A stretch of 61,200 bases of DNA from Dehalococcoidia bacterium (GTDB lineage: Bacteria; Chloroflexota; Dehalococcoidia; E44-bin15): the NCBI GenBank assembly GCA_041649635.1, contig JBAZMV010000008.1, forward strand, positions 1 to 61,200. The letters run 5' to 3'. Below the pieces are notes generated by a model. The model ran no database searches and was not told the origin of the DNA. It saw only the letters and a list, made by a program, of their open reading frames with translations. The translations under genes and the position numbers were made by a program. Below, one piece after another: positions 42,510 through 50,499 of this stretch (the stretch's first letter is position 1; the number at the start of each line of letters is the position of its first letter).

Positions 42510-43385
42510 TTAATCTATGAGCGATAGCCCGATGAGCTTATAAGTCAACTTGGCGGCAAGGTAGGTGCAGGCGATCGGCCCTTCGCGCGGGGCCAGCTCC
42601 ATGACATCGAAGCCGACGATGCGTTTCTCTTTTGCGACAAGTTTGAGCAATCGAATGACCTCGTACCAGCCCATGCCGCCGGGCTCCGGTGTGCCCACAG
42701 CGGCCATGATAGACGGATCGAACACATCGAGGTCGATAGTGATATAAACGTCGTCGGAGAGCTGTGATACTATCGCTTTCTCGTCGGCCCGGGTCAGCGG
42801 GGTTTCCTTGGCGTAGAACGGGCGCAGCTTCTTCTTCTTGATGTAATCCATGTCGTCCTGACCCATGCTGCGGATGCCTACCTGAACGATGGGGCATAGC
42901 TCGTGCACGCGGCGCATGACGCAGGCGTGGTTGAATTTGGTGTCCTCGTATTCGTCTCGCAGGTCGGAATGGGCATCGAGTTGCAGCACCGACATGTTCT
43001 TGAATCGCTCACGATATGCGCGCACCGTGCCCGCGGTCAGCGAGTGCTCCCCGCCGAGCATGACGACGAACTTGCCCTTGCCGAGCAGTTGCTTCGTCGC
43101 TTTATACACGCGTTCGACGGTCTCCTCCGGGCCCTTCATCGAAGGCACAAGCTCGGGGAGCGTATGTATGCCCAAGTCGTGTATGTAGCAGCCTAATTCG
43201 TGGTCGTACTGTTCCAGGAAATGCGAGGCGTCGATGATGGCGTTGGGTCCTTCGCGGGTGCCGGCGCGCCAGTCGACGGTGCTGTCGTAGGGGATAGGCA
43301 GCACGACTACTTTTGCGTCCTTAAGTTCGCAGTATTTTGGAGGGAACGAGAAACTGCGCCGGGGATAGAACATCTCTGTGGTCAT
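42510..43385 (-). CDS. speB: Agmatinase/ureohydrolase-family protein
   Basis: 291 residues, ATG. Mn-binding motifs all present: MLGGEHSLTAG, LQLDAHSDLRDEY, and TIDLDVFDPSIMA; GFDVMELAPREG follows. Hydrolyses agmatine to putrescine and urea. It follows speD by 36 nt, which fits a polyamine operon; arginine decarboxylase and spermidine synthase are not in the window. Confidence 0.9.
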   Translation of the reverse strand: MTTEMFYPRRSFSFPPKYCELKDAKVVVLPIPYDSTVDWRAGTREGPNAIIDASHFLEQYDHELGCYIHDLGIHTLPELVPSMKGPEETVERVYKATKQLLGKGKFVVMLGGEHSLTAGTVRAYRERFKNMSVLQLDAHSDLRDEYEDTKFNHACVMRRVHELCPIVQVGIRSMGQDDMDYIKKKKLRPFYAKETPLTRADEKAIVSQLSDDVYITIDLDVFDPSIMAAVGTPEPGGMGWYEVIRLLKLVAKEKRIVGFDVMELAPREGPIACTYLAAKLTYKLIGLSLID

Positions 43386-43421
43386 ATCGAGCTCATCGTA
43401 TGGCGTATCCCGCCCGCATCG

Positions 43422-43805
43422 CTAGACGGCTTTGCTATGTGCCATCTCTATGGGGGCGTCCTGCAGTCCCCGGCCCAGCAGGTAAGTTTTGAACTCCGCG
43501 AGGCCGAACTTTTCTTTCATGTCCTCTATGGCCTGTTTGTCGTCGAAGTCTTTGCAGGAGAATATATCGATATTTATATACCGTCTCTCGGGGAAGGTAT
43601 GTATGCTGATGTGACTCTCCGCGATAATAACGAAACCGGATACTCCCCAGTCCTCAGGCTTGGAACCGATAAAACGGAAAACACGAGGAGGAGCGACCTT
43701 CGTCATATTTATCTGGGAAGGGTATCTGTCAAGAAGCTCGTAAATCTTGTCTTCGCTTTCGAGCATCTTTCGGTCTGCTCCAAAACCGTCGATAATTAAG
43801 TGCAT
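43422..43805 (-). CDS. speD: S-adenosylmethionine decarboxylase proenzyme
   Basis: 127 residues from ATG 43805 with AAGGGGG upstream; the frame is open further out but without a ribosome site. Bacterial class Ib AdoMetDC: MHLIIDGFGAD at the N-terminus, the self-cleavage Ser in ESHISIHTFPE giving the pyruvoyl group, and NIDIFSCKDF. Produces decarboxylated SAM for spermidine synthesis. Preceded by a long leader from the promoter at 44106-44134; followed by speB. Confidence 0.94.
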   Translation of the reverse strand: MHLIIDGFGADRKMLESEDKIYELLDRYPSQINMTKVAPPRVFRFIGSKPEDWGVSGFVIIAESHISIHTFPERRYINIDIFSCKDFDDKQAIEDMKEKFGLAEFKTYLLGRGLQDAPIEMAHSKAV

Positions 43806-44105
43806 CTTATCGACCCCCTTTCTCTCAGATAAAAAATCCACCCCCCCTGTCCAGGAGAGAGTGGAAGTCGGCATGCCTTCAGCTTTAACTGATCTTCACT
43901 GTACCGATAACTTTGACCTCGCAACGCCTGATCCAAATGACGATACAGGAAGCCTCAGGTTGCTGTTCCGCCGCTTAGCGGCAGACATGCTCACCCTCCG
44001 GTTTCTGGCCTTTTCATTTAGGGACAATAAGTCGTCTTCGTCCACAAAAAACCAGTCCCCCTCTCCTACACCCCATCATCCATGCGTTTAAAAAACACGC
44101 ACGTC
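43806..44105 (-). promoter_or_regulatory. Long speD leader with a possible short reading frame
   Basis: About 300 nt separate the promoter from speD. The transcript can form short hairpins: GCGT/ACGC just after the start, and CCGCT/AGCGG near 43975. It also contains an open frame GTG 44045 to TGA 43896 (49 residues, starting VDEDDLLSLNEKARNRR) with GGAGAGGGGG about 11 nt upstream; I cannot tell whether it is translated. I do not recognise a known riboswitch. Regulation of speD by an upstream peptide or structured RNA is possible. Confidence 0.4.
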
Positions 44106-44134
44106 ATAATAGCATAATTTCTACAGCAATGCAA
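44106..44134 (-). promoter_or_regulatory. Promoter upstream of speD
   Basis: Minus strand TTGCAT (44134-44129), 17-nt spacer, TATTAT (44111-44106). It implies a speD leader of about 300 nt. Confidence 0.65.
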
Positions 44135-44204
44135 TAGTTTCTAAGACTTCCCTATGGCAAGCTTCTATGGTTTTGCGGCCTCAACGAGGCCGCTCGGTCT
44201 ATCC

Positions 44205-44408
44205 TCAACCGCCCCTTCTTGGGATATAGCAGGACTGCCCGCTCTCGGTCGAACCGCCGGAGCCTTGAGGAGCAAAGCCGGTGATCTGCTTGCGCGGGTT
44301 GGGCTCCGCGCACCTGGGGCATTTCAACTTGGAGCCGTCCTCTCCATAGCACTGGCGAACATCGAACTGTTTGCCGCATTTTTCGCATTTGTATTCATAG
44401 AGTGGCAT
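44205..44408 (-). CDS. FmdB-family zinc-ribbon protein
   Basis: 67 residues, ATG. MPLYEYKCEKCGKQFDVRQ followed by KLKCPRCAEP, the FmdB-type zinc ribbon (CxxC twice), and a Gly/Ser-rich tail. Members are small putative regulatory proteins of unknown function. Single gene with a repeat cluster upstream. Confidence 0.9.
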   Translation of the reverse strand: MPLYEYKCEKCGKQFDVRQCYGEDGSKLKCPRCAEPNPRKQITGFAPQGSGGSTESGQSCYIPRRGG

Positions 44409-44423
44409 AGTGACCTCCTATTA

Positions 44424-44560
44424 TCTCCCTTGAAAGGGGGGAAACAATATCCAAACCCCCTGTGTTGGGGCGACCCTGGTGGTCGCCCCGTGGCGGGCAG
44501 GTACAAGACCTGCCCCTACATTACAGATACCAGATAGGGCGCGATTAATCACGCCCCTAC
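44424..44560 (+). repeat. Palindrome cluster with partial CCCC-box
   Basis: Partial CCCC-box (CCCTTGAAAGGGGG, 44426-44462), then palindromes 44467-44489 (GGGGCGACC/GGTCGCCCC), 44495-44519 (GGGCAGGT/ACCTGCCC) and 44536-44560 (GGGCGCGATT/AATCACGCCC). Three different inner words side by side. Confidence 0.85.
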
Positions 44561-44565
44561 GTCGA

Positions 44566-44895
44566 TTATAAAAACTCTACGATACGCACGAACTCGCTTC
44601 CTTTTATGATGTCGGTCAAATCCCTCCTGGCTTTTTCATCCGTTATCGGCTCTACTTCGGATATAAACGAGCCGTCCTTGTCCACCTTCGATTTCCAGTT
44701 CACAATGTATCCGGCCACCTGCGCGTAGCTCGATTCGCTCTTGCCGCAGCACCAGCCGTCTGTAGCATACTCTCCGAGGAGGATCAGCACTTCCCTTCCG
44801 TTATACGGCATACTCTTCTCATCGACGGCCGTGTAGTAGCCGGAGAGGGCGTGCACCTCTTTGCCCAGTTCCGCATGGATGTAGTCGCGTATCAT
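44566..44895 (-). CDS. Uncharacterised 109-residue protein, paralog A
   Basis: 109 residues from ATG 44895 (MIRDYIHAELGKEVHAL); the frame is open upstream through a repeat and was not used. Shared family pattern with 45046-45375 and 49093-49422: Y-x-HxELG near the start, GYY, a YA-x-V-x-GYIV-WK core (SYAQVAGYIVNWKSK), then VSEVEPI-type ISEVEPITDEKAR, and an aromatic end. It carries WCCGKSES, a Cys-Cys pair. Small, soluble, acidic. Last gene of the ArsR/FAD operon. I recognise no named domain. Confidence 0.75.
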   Translation of the reverse strand: MIRDYIHAELGKEVHALSGYYTAVDEKSMPYNGREVLILLGEYATDGWCCGKSESSYAQVAGYIVNWKSKVDKDGSFISEVEPITDEKARRDLTDIIKGSEFVRIVEFL

Positions 44896-44922
44896 CGCAA
44901 AATTTCCTTTATTTGGATCTGT

Positions 44923-45030
44923 CATGCTGAGTGAAGCGAAGCATCTCGTCGCTGGTTGGGTGAGGGTACGAGATTCTTCAGTCGTCCTTCCACATCTCGA
45001 ACTTCTTGGGAGGAGTCCTTCAGAATGACA
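44923..45030 (+). repeat. Dispersed repeat of the GTCATGCTGAG...CAGAATGACAG type
   Basis: GTCATGCTGAGTGAAGCGAA at 44923, matched at the far end by TCCTTCAGAATGACAG. It lies in the gap between the two 109-residue genes. Similar repeats are widespread in bacteria. Confidence 0.6.
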
Positions 45031-45045
45031 GTAAAACATATACTC

Positions 45046-45375
45046 CTACCAGAAATTGACGTCGTTGACGGTCTCTTTCTTCTTCACGATTGCGGCGATC
45101 TCCTGACGCTCTGCATCGTCCCTGATCGGCTCCACGTCGGATACCGGCAGGCCTTCCTTGCTCTTCTTATTCTTCCATTTAACCACATAGCCGGGCACCA
45201 GCGCGTAGCCGCAGCCGCCGGCGCCGCAGCAGCTGTTGTCCACAACGGCGGCGCCGAAAACGTAGATAAACTCCTTATCCTTATATTTGAGCTTTATTTC
45301 CTTCTCCGGTATGTAGTACCCGGTTATGGAGCGCACTTCCTCTCCTAGCTCGGCATGTGTATATTCCTTTGGCAT
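45046..45375 (-). CDS. Uncharacterised 109-residue protein, paralog B
   Basis: 109 residues, ATG one base after the stop of the FAD/Fe-S oxidoreductase, with its ribosome site GGGAGG inside that gene's end. Family pattern: YTHAELGEEVRSITGYYIP, CGYALVPGYVVKWKNKK, LPVSDVEPIRDDAE. Has DNSCCGAGGCGYA, so a Cys pair and a third Cys. Tight coupling to the oxidoreductase suggests that it works with it. Confidence 0.8.
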   Translation of the reverse strand: MPKEYTHAELGEEVRSITGYYIPEKEIKLKYKDKEFIYVFGAAVVDNSCCGAGGCGYALVPGYVVKWKNKKSKEGLPVSDVEPIRDDAERQEIAAIVKKKETVNDVNFW

Positions 45376-45376
45376 T

Positions 45377-48300
45377 TTAATTCCTCCCTTGAAGATATTT
45401 AATCATCGGCCCGGTGACCAGCGGCACCACGTCGCCGATCATGTGCGGCATCAGATTATCCATAACTTTAGGCATTAGCTCCGGCATCTGCTCGGCCATG
45501 TATTCCGGCATCGGTATGCGCTCGCCGACGCGCTTGAGCATGGTCGGCATGACCTTGGGCATCATCATCGGTAACAATCTCGGAAACAGTATCGGGAACA
45601 TCGGTTTCATGAGCGGCAAAGCTCCCGGTATCTTGCCCATGGCCCGCATCATCGGCCCCATCTTGAAGGGCATGGCGTTGATAAGCTCGGGCCACATGCT
45701 GCCCATCAGGTCGGCGAAGCCCTGCGGCGTCATGAGCGCTATCATGGCCTCGAATACAGCCCATTGCTTCTGTACCTCCGGGTTCGGATCGGGGAATTTA
45801 TATCCCAGGGCGGATGAGGCGAAACGCGCCAGGTCGACGACCTCGATCGGCAGATTCTTCTTATCCGCGCTGACACGCAACTGGAACTCGCAGCACGGGC
45901 ACAGCGCCAGTACCTTGTCCGCGCCTACCTCTGTGGCCTCGTCCAGCCTTATCTTACCGATATCGGCGGCCACGGGCGGATCTTTTATCAGTGTCAGGAC
46001 GCTGCCGCAGCAGTGGGAACACTCGTGGTGGTGCGACATCTCAACGAAATTTACGTTCGGTATGGCTTTGATGAGATCTCGCGGCGGCTCGTACACGCCG
46101 GAGACCCGCCCGATGTGGCAGGAGTCGTGCCAGGTCACGGTGCAGGGCTTGCTCCCGTTCTCGGGGAAGGCGAACTCGCCCGATTTTATCTTTTCAGCGA
46201 TGACCTCGCTGTAGTGCTTCGCTGAAATGCCATAGTCGATGCCCAGCTTCTTGCACCAGGACGGGTAAGCGTGGCGCCACATCATATCGCAGGCGGGGCA
46301 GGAAGAGATAACCGTATCGGCGCCGGTGGCTTTTACCGCCTCTATGTTCTTCTTTATCGTTTCGACAAAGACGTCCCATTTGCCGGCGACTAACATGGGC
46401 GTGCCGCAGCAGTTCTCCTTCTCGCCGACGTAGGTGAAATCGACTCCGGCGGCGTCGAGCAGGCGCACGCTGGCCATGGCGATGTCGTGCTCGACGTAGC
46501 TTGCGGTGCAGCCGGCGAAATAGACATTTTTCGACTTGACGCCAGGCCCGTGCTTCGCTTTAAGATCGTCAGGGAACCATGCGGTGCGGTCCTTGCGGTA
46601 GCCGGCCCAGATATCGCCCTCTTTCTGTAGCGCCGCCGCCATCATCTCGAAGGGCGGGAAGGTCATGTTCTTCTTCTCGTCGATGAGCAGCCCGCGCAGC
46701 TTCATCCAGGATGGCTCGATGGGCAGGGACGCCGAGCAGCGCAGGTTGCACAGCTCGCAGGTCGTGCAGACGATCATCGTGTCGACCATGAACTGGTCCC
46801 ACTCGGCACGGCCCTCCATGTATTCGCGCAGCCAGTACCATTTGCCGCGCGGCGACTGGCTTTCCCAGCCGCGCCCGTAGAACTGGTCGCACTCCTCGAC
46901 GCAGTAGCCGCACTGGGAGCAGCCGTAGGCGTACCAGGCCACGTCGGCGGGGATGTCGCGCACGGGTTTCGTCGGCCTCTCTCCGATCTCGGGGATGACG
47001 CGGTTGCCGAGGGGGCGGATGAATGGTTCCATCACCTTGGCCAGATTCATGAAGATCCCGATGGGACCGTATGCGATAACCTTCTTCGGATTCATTATCC
47101 CGACGGGATCGATTTTCTTCTTGAATTCCCTCAGTTGCTTGAGGCGCCCCGCACCAAACACCTCCTCGGCTTTGCCGACGAAATATAACCCCGTGGCGTA
47201 AGGTCGTCCGCCGTGCCTTTCAGCTATCTTCATTATCGTCAGCGACAATCCGAAAACGAAATTATAGCTGAACTTCCTCTGGTCGCTGGGGATGAACCCA
47301 AGTATCACGACCTCGGGTTGCCCATCCTTGCCGTCACGGATGATAATGCCTTCCTTGACTATGGGCTGGGCTACCTTCTTCTCTATCTCGGCCATGACGT
47401 CGCCCATGGCCGACAGCGGTATGACCACCTCGGTGGGAACAAGGCTCGGCCCCAGCCGTTTCACTATCATAAGCTTGAAGCGGTGGTGCCATTCATGCCG
47501 CGCGATGGCCTCGCTCAGCATCTCGGCCTGGCACGGCTTGACTATTGATGCCAGCTTGTCGGTCACCTGCTGTCGGTCCTGCTCGCGGAAGGCCAGCGTT
47601 GTTATATACGCTGCGGGCAGCAGCACCCGCTCCTCGGCGGGGTGGCCGTAGTGTTCGCGGAGGGGGGCCTTGTTCTTCATCTCAGCCATGCGCGGGTTGA
47701 TGAACATCATGGACCAGATGGGAAGCTTCGCATCTATTATGGCTTGTATCACCTGCTGCATGTCATGCGCATCCGGACAACCTATCGATATTATTCCCAG
47801 CTCCTCGAGCGGCTTCAGGCGAACGGTTACCTCGCTGATTAGACCGGTTGTGCCCTCGGCGTCGGCGATCAGCTTAAGGTCTTCGCCTGTGAATTCTTTT
47901 ATAGCTCCGTCGGGCAGCACGACGCGGGCGCTGACAACATTATCGGGGAACCAGCCCATCTCGTATGAGCCGATGCCGGCTCCGCCCTGCGCCAGCCAGC
48001 CGCCGACTGTCGACGCAGGGTAGCTGGTGGGATACAGTCGCAGGGTCAGGCCTTGTTTGACCAACTCGCGGTCCAGCTTCTCCCAGACGACGCCCGATTG
48101 AACCGTCGCAGACCGGGCTTCCCTGTCGATTTTAATTATCTTGTTCATGCGATAGAAGTCTACGACAACACTCTTATTAACCGGCAGCACGCCGCCGTAG
48201 CCGGAGGAGGCCTTGCCGCGCGGGGTGAGCGGTATACGATTTTCGTTGGCCCAGCGCACCAGTTCGACCAGCTCCTCCTCGGTTTGAGGCTGCACCACAG

Positions 48301-48454
48301 CTTCGGGGACGGTATTGCCGATGAGCGGCTTTATCAGGCTGGGCATAGCGGCGATATCGTGTCCGTACAAAACACGTTCGGTCTTATTAAAGCAGGCTCT
48401 GTCGCCGAACCTGTCTTTTAAGAAGTCCTGCTGCTTCGATTTAACTTTGCCCAT
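45377..48454 (-). CDS. Fused FAD-linked oxidase / Fe-S / CCG-domain oxidoreductase with Met/Pro-rich tail
   Basis: 1025 residues, ATG with GGAGG upstream. Order: FAD-binding_4 domain (about 40-220; VVQPQTEEELVELVRWAN, STVGGWLAQGGAGIGSYE), FAD-oxidase C-terminal domain (to about 480), two [4Fe-4S] motifs (CSQCGYCVEEC about 513 and CTTCELCNLRC about 562), then two CCG domains (AGCTASYVEHD...ENCCGTPM and HDSCHIGRVSG...CSHCCGS...CPCCEF). This resembles GlcD plus GlpC/HdrD-type modules in one chain, so a D-2-hydroxyacid dehydrogenase or a heterodisulfide-like reductase is likely. The last 100 or so residues are Met/Pro-rich (LLPMMMPKVMPTML). No membrane helix is evident. Confidence 0.88.
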   Translation of the reverse strand: MGKVKSKQQDFLKDRFGDRACFNKTERVLYGHDIAAMPSLIKPLIGNTVPEAVVQPQTEEELVELVRWANENRIPLTPRGKASSGYGGVLPVNKSVVVDFYRMNKIIKIDREARSATVQSGVVWEKLDRELVKQGLTLRLYPTSYPASTVGGWLAQGGAGIGSYEMGWFPDNVVSARVVLPDGAIKEFTGEDLKLIADAEGTTGLISEVTVRLKPLEELGIISIGCPDAHDMQQVIQAIIDAKLPIWSMMFINPRMAEMKNKAPLREHYGHPAEERVLLPAAYITTLAFREQDRQQVTDKLASIVKPCQAEMLSEAIARHEWHHRFKLMIVKRLGPSLVPTEVVIPLSAMGDVMAEIEKKVAQPIVKEGIIIRDGKDGQPEVVILGFIPSDQRKFSYNFVFGLSLTIMKIAERHGGRPYATGLYFVGKAEEVFGAGRLKQLREFKKKIDPVGIMNPKKVIAYGPIGIFMNLAKVMEPFIRPLGNRVIPEIGERPTKPVRDIPADVAWYAYGCSQCGYCVEECDQFYGRGWESQSPRGKWYWLREYMEGRAEWDQFMVDTMIVCTTCELCNLRCSASLPIEPSWMKLRGLLIDEKKNMTFPPFEMMAAALQKEGDIWAGYRKDRTAWFPDDLKAKHGPGVKSKNVYFAGCTASYVEHDIAMASVRLLDAAGVDFTYVGEKENCCGTPMLVAGKWDVFVETIKKNIEAVKATGADTVISSCPACDMMWRHAYPSWCKKLGIDYGISAKHYSEVIAEKIKSGEFAFPENGSKPCTVTWHDSCHIGRVSGVYEPPRDLIKAIPNVNFVEMSHHHECSHCCGSVLTLIKDPPVAADIGKIRLDEATEVGADKVLALCPCCEFQLRVSADKKNLPIEVVDLARFASSALGYKFPDPNPEVQKQWAVFEAMIALMTPQGFADLMGSMWPELINAMPFKMGPMMRAMGKIPGALPLMKPMFPILFPRLLPMMMPKVMPTMLKRVGERIPMPEYMAEQMPELMPKVMDNLMPHMIGDVVPLVTGPMIKYLQGRN

Positions 48455-48479
48455 CTCGCAAGCCTCCTTTATGCTCTAT

Positions 48480-48812
48480 CTATAGTTTGATGGATCCGGC
48501 CAGTGATTGCATATTCGACATCTGATCTTTAAGCACTCCCTGGACCAGGTCGCAAGCCTGGCCGATCTTGGGGCTGGCCAGGCTGTAGTAGATCGTCGTG
48601 CCGTCGCGGCGGGCGGATACTATGCCGCGCTCGCGCATTATAGCCAGATGGTGTGATATGTTTGATTGCGGCAGTTCCAGACTCGATACTAACTGCCCCA
48701 CCGATTTCTCCGAGTCGCGCAGCTCGTGTAGTATCATAAGCCGCTTCGGGTCGGCCAGCGTCTTGCATATCTCGGATTGCAGTTTAAAGATATGTTTTGT
48801 CGATTCGTCCAT
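48480..48812 (-). CDS. ArsR/SmtB-family HTH regulator
   Basis: 110 residues, ATG. Winged HTH: ICKTLADPKRLMILHELRD, SLELPQSNISHHLAIMRERGIV (recognition helix), RRDGTTIYYSLASP. It lacks the ELCVCDL metal site, though C17 and another Cys in GQACDLV are present. First gene of the operon, 25 nt ahead of the FAD/Fe-S oxidoreductase, and probably represses it from the operator at 48835-48860. Confidence 0.92.
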   Translation of the reverse strand: MDESTKHIFKLQSEICKTLADPKRLMILHELRDSEKSVGQLVSSLELPQSNISHHLAIMRERGIVSARRDGTTIYYSLASPKIGQACDLVQGVLKDQMSNMQSLAGSIKL

Positions 48813-48834
48813 ACTTCCTTCTTAGTTGTCGAAC

Positions 48835-48876
48835 TATCTATATATGTAGAATAATAGATATATACATAAATGTCAA
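48835..48876 (-). promoter_or_regulatory. Promoter and likely ArsR operator of the FAD/Fe-S operon
   Basis: Minus strand TTGACA (48876-48871), 17-nt spacer, TATTCT (48853-48848). An inverted repeat TATCTAT (48860-48854) and ATAGATA (48841-48835) brackets the -10 box, a good place for an ArsR-type repressor. Confidence 0.7.
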
Positions 48877-48896
48877 GAGGATTTGTTATCAGCTAA

Positions 48897-49008
48897 TCAA
48901 CCCCCTTTATCCCCCAGTCTTTTTTATGTCATTGCCCGACTTGATCGGGCAATGACAGGAGGGACACCCCCGAGTTCCCCCGGTCCTTCCGCGGAAGGAC
49001 ACCTCTTT
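48897..49008 (+). repeat. CCCC-box with a different hairpin replacing its first stem
   Basis: Starts TCAACCCCCTTTATCCCCC. Instead of the usual TTGGGGG arm it has TCATTGCCCGA-CTTGA-TCGGGCAATGA, then GGGGACACCCCC... and the GGTCCTTCC/GGAAGGAC third hairpin. This looks like one repeat inserted into another. Confidence 0.75.
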
Positions 49009-49092
49009 TTAAAAACGACTCGATTTTGTGGGATGTTTGAGGGGCAACTCCCGTCTTTGGTGTGGCTAATGCGCCTATTTCTACAGATATCT

Positions 49093-49422
49093 TTACCAGA
49101 AGTCGATGATCTTTGCAGGCTCGATATCGTTAATTGCCGCTGAGACAAACTGTCGGACTTCCTCGTCTGTAATCGGCTCGACTTCCGATACAGGCTTGCC
49201 GTCGTCGCTTTCCTTAAACTTCCATTTGACTATATAGCCGGGAACAAGGGCATAGGGGCCGCCGCCTGTAAGGTAGTGGCTGCTTTCGATTTCTACATAG
49301 CCGAGGATGCATAGCACCTCTCTATCGTCGTGTACAATCTTTAACTCTTTCTGCGGCGTGTAGTAACCGGCGATGGAATCTATCGATTTGCCGAGTTCAT
49401 CGTGGATATATTCTTTATTCAT
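49093..49422 (-). CDS. Uncharacterised 109-residue protein, paralog C
   Basis: 109 residues, ATG. YIHDELGKSIDSIAGYYTP, PYALVPGYIVKWKFKE, PVSEVEPITDEEVRQF, ending IIDFW as paralog B ends VNFW. The Cys pair of the other two is absent here (ESSHYLTGGG). It lies upstream of the ArsR gene on the same strand, separated by a repeat. Function unknown. Confidence 0.78.
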   Translation of the reverse strand: MNKEYIHDELGKSIDSIAGYYTPQKELKIVHDDREVLCILGYVEIESSHYLTGGGPYALVPGYIVKWKFKESDDGKPVSEVEPITDEEVRQFVSAAINDIEPAKIIDFW

Positions 49423-49460
49423 AAAAAGAAGCAGGTCGATTTTCGCGGGAGTTCGGTCGG

Positions 49461-50306
49461 CTAATCCGGCTTTCCTTCCAAGTATCCGGTAAACAGGGTA
49501 CCCGGCCCCGCGTGAACACCGAGCACCGGTCCGAGTCTGGCGATTATGATCTTCTTCCTCTCGAACAGCGAGCCGAAACGATCCGCCATCTCCCCGGCTT
49601 CACCGGGTGTGGTGTTATGGACCACAAATACGGCCTCTAATTTTGTGCCGGCTTTGACAAATTCGAACAGGCGTTCCTTGGCTTTGGCGTAGGTGCGCAC
49701 CCTGCTGACGGGGAGGAACTCGCCGTCTTTCATCGTGATAAGTGGCTTCACGTTGAGCACGGAGCCTACCAGCGATTGCGCTTTGCCGATTCGCCCGCCT
49801 AGCTGCATATATTTCAATGTATCGAAAAAACCCAGATAGCGTATTTTCGGTATCAGGCTGTTTATTTCTTTCACAAGCTCAGGCATGCCTTTTCCCGCCC
49901 TTGCCCCCTCGGCGGCTCTCATCGCCAGGTAGCCGAGCGCGATTGATGTCCACAGCGAGTCGACAACTTCGATAGGACAGGAACCGCCTACCATCTGTTT
50001 CGCGCTGAAGGCTGAATCGCAGGTGCCGCTGAGTTTGCTCGATATGTGGATCGATATGATTCCGTCGGCCTCTTTGGCCAGCTTACTGTAGACATGGGCG
50101 AAGTCGTTAGGCGTGGGTTGTGAGGTGCCGGGTAGAACGGGGTCGTGCACAAGACGGTCGTAGAATTCGTCCTCACTAATGTCTATGCGATCGCGATATA
50201 GCTTATCGCCGAACCGTACGTACAGCGGCACGACGGTTATGCCAAGCTCCTCGGCTACGCCCGGCGGCAGGTCGGCCGTGCTGTCCGTAACGATCTTTAC
50301 TGCCAT
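49461..50306 (-). CDS. degV: DegV-family fatty-acid-binding protein
   Basis: 281 residues from ATG 50306 (AAGGAG 11 bases upstream); ATG 50315 is also possible. DegV fold: VKIVTDSTADLPPGV, VPLYVRFGDKLYRD, TSQPTPNDFAHVYSKL, ISIHISSKLSGTCDSA, and YLGFFDTLKYMQLGGRIGKA. Relatives (FakB) bind fatty acids for a fatty-acid kinase; no FakA is present nearby. Single gene. Confidence 0.92.
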   Translation of the reverse strand: MAVKIVTDSTADLPPGVAEELGITVVPLYVRFGDKLYRDRIDISEDEFYDRLVHDPVLPGTSQPTPNDFAHVYSKLAKEADGIISIHISSKLSGTCDSAFSAKQMVGGSCPIEVVDSLWTSIALGYLAMRAAEGARAGKGMPELVKEINSLIPKIRYLGFFDTLKYMQLGGRIGKAQSLVGSVLNVKPLITMKDGEFLPVSRVRTYAKAKERLFEFVKAGTKLEAVFVVHNTTPGEAGEMADRFGSLFERKKIIIARLGPVLGVHAGPGTLFTGYLEGKPD

Positions 50307-50373
50307 CTGAAGCATTACTCCTTGAGAATGGTATCTTATCACATTACTTGATATAGAAGATTATATAACAAAA

Positions 50374-50397
50374 GAGGCCCCGAGTTACCGGAGCCTC
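50374..50397 (-). terminator. Rho-independent terminator of the kinase/response regulator operon
   Basis: On the minus strand GAGGCTCCGG, loop TAAC, then TCGGGGCCTC, and TTTTGTT. The 10-bp stem has two G-T pairs. It lies 103 nt past the regulator's stop codon. Confidence 0.75.
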
Positions 50398-50499
50398 CAA
50401 AAATATAGGCGGGCAAAATAAGCGGTCGATTGAGACCGACTCCGTTCGTTTCCAATCGTGCCTGGAAGAACGTTTCATGTATAAATGCATGTGCTGCTG

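Noticed and set aside
43747..44091. 114-residue + strand frame over the speD start and leader
   Set aside because: Antisense to speD for part of its length, no ribosome site or recognisable motif.
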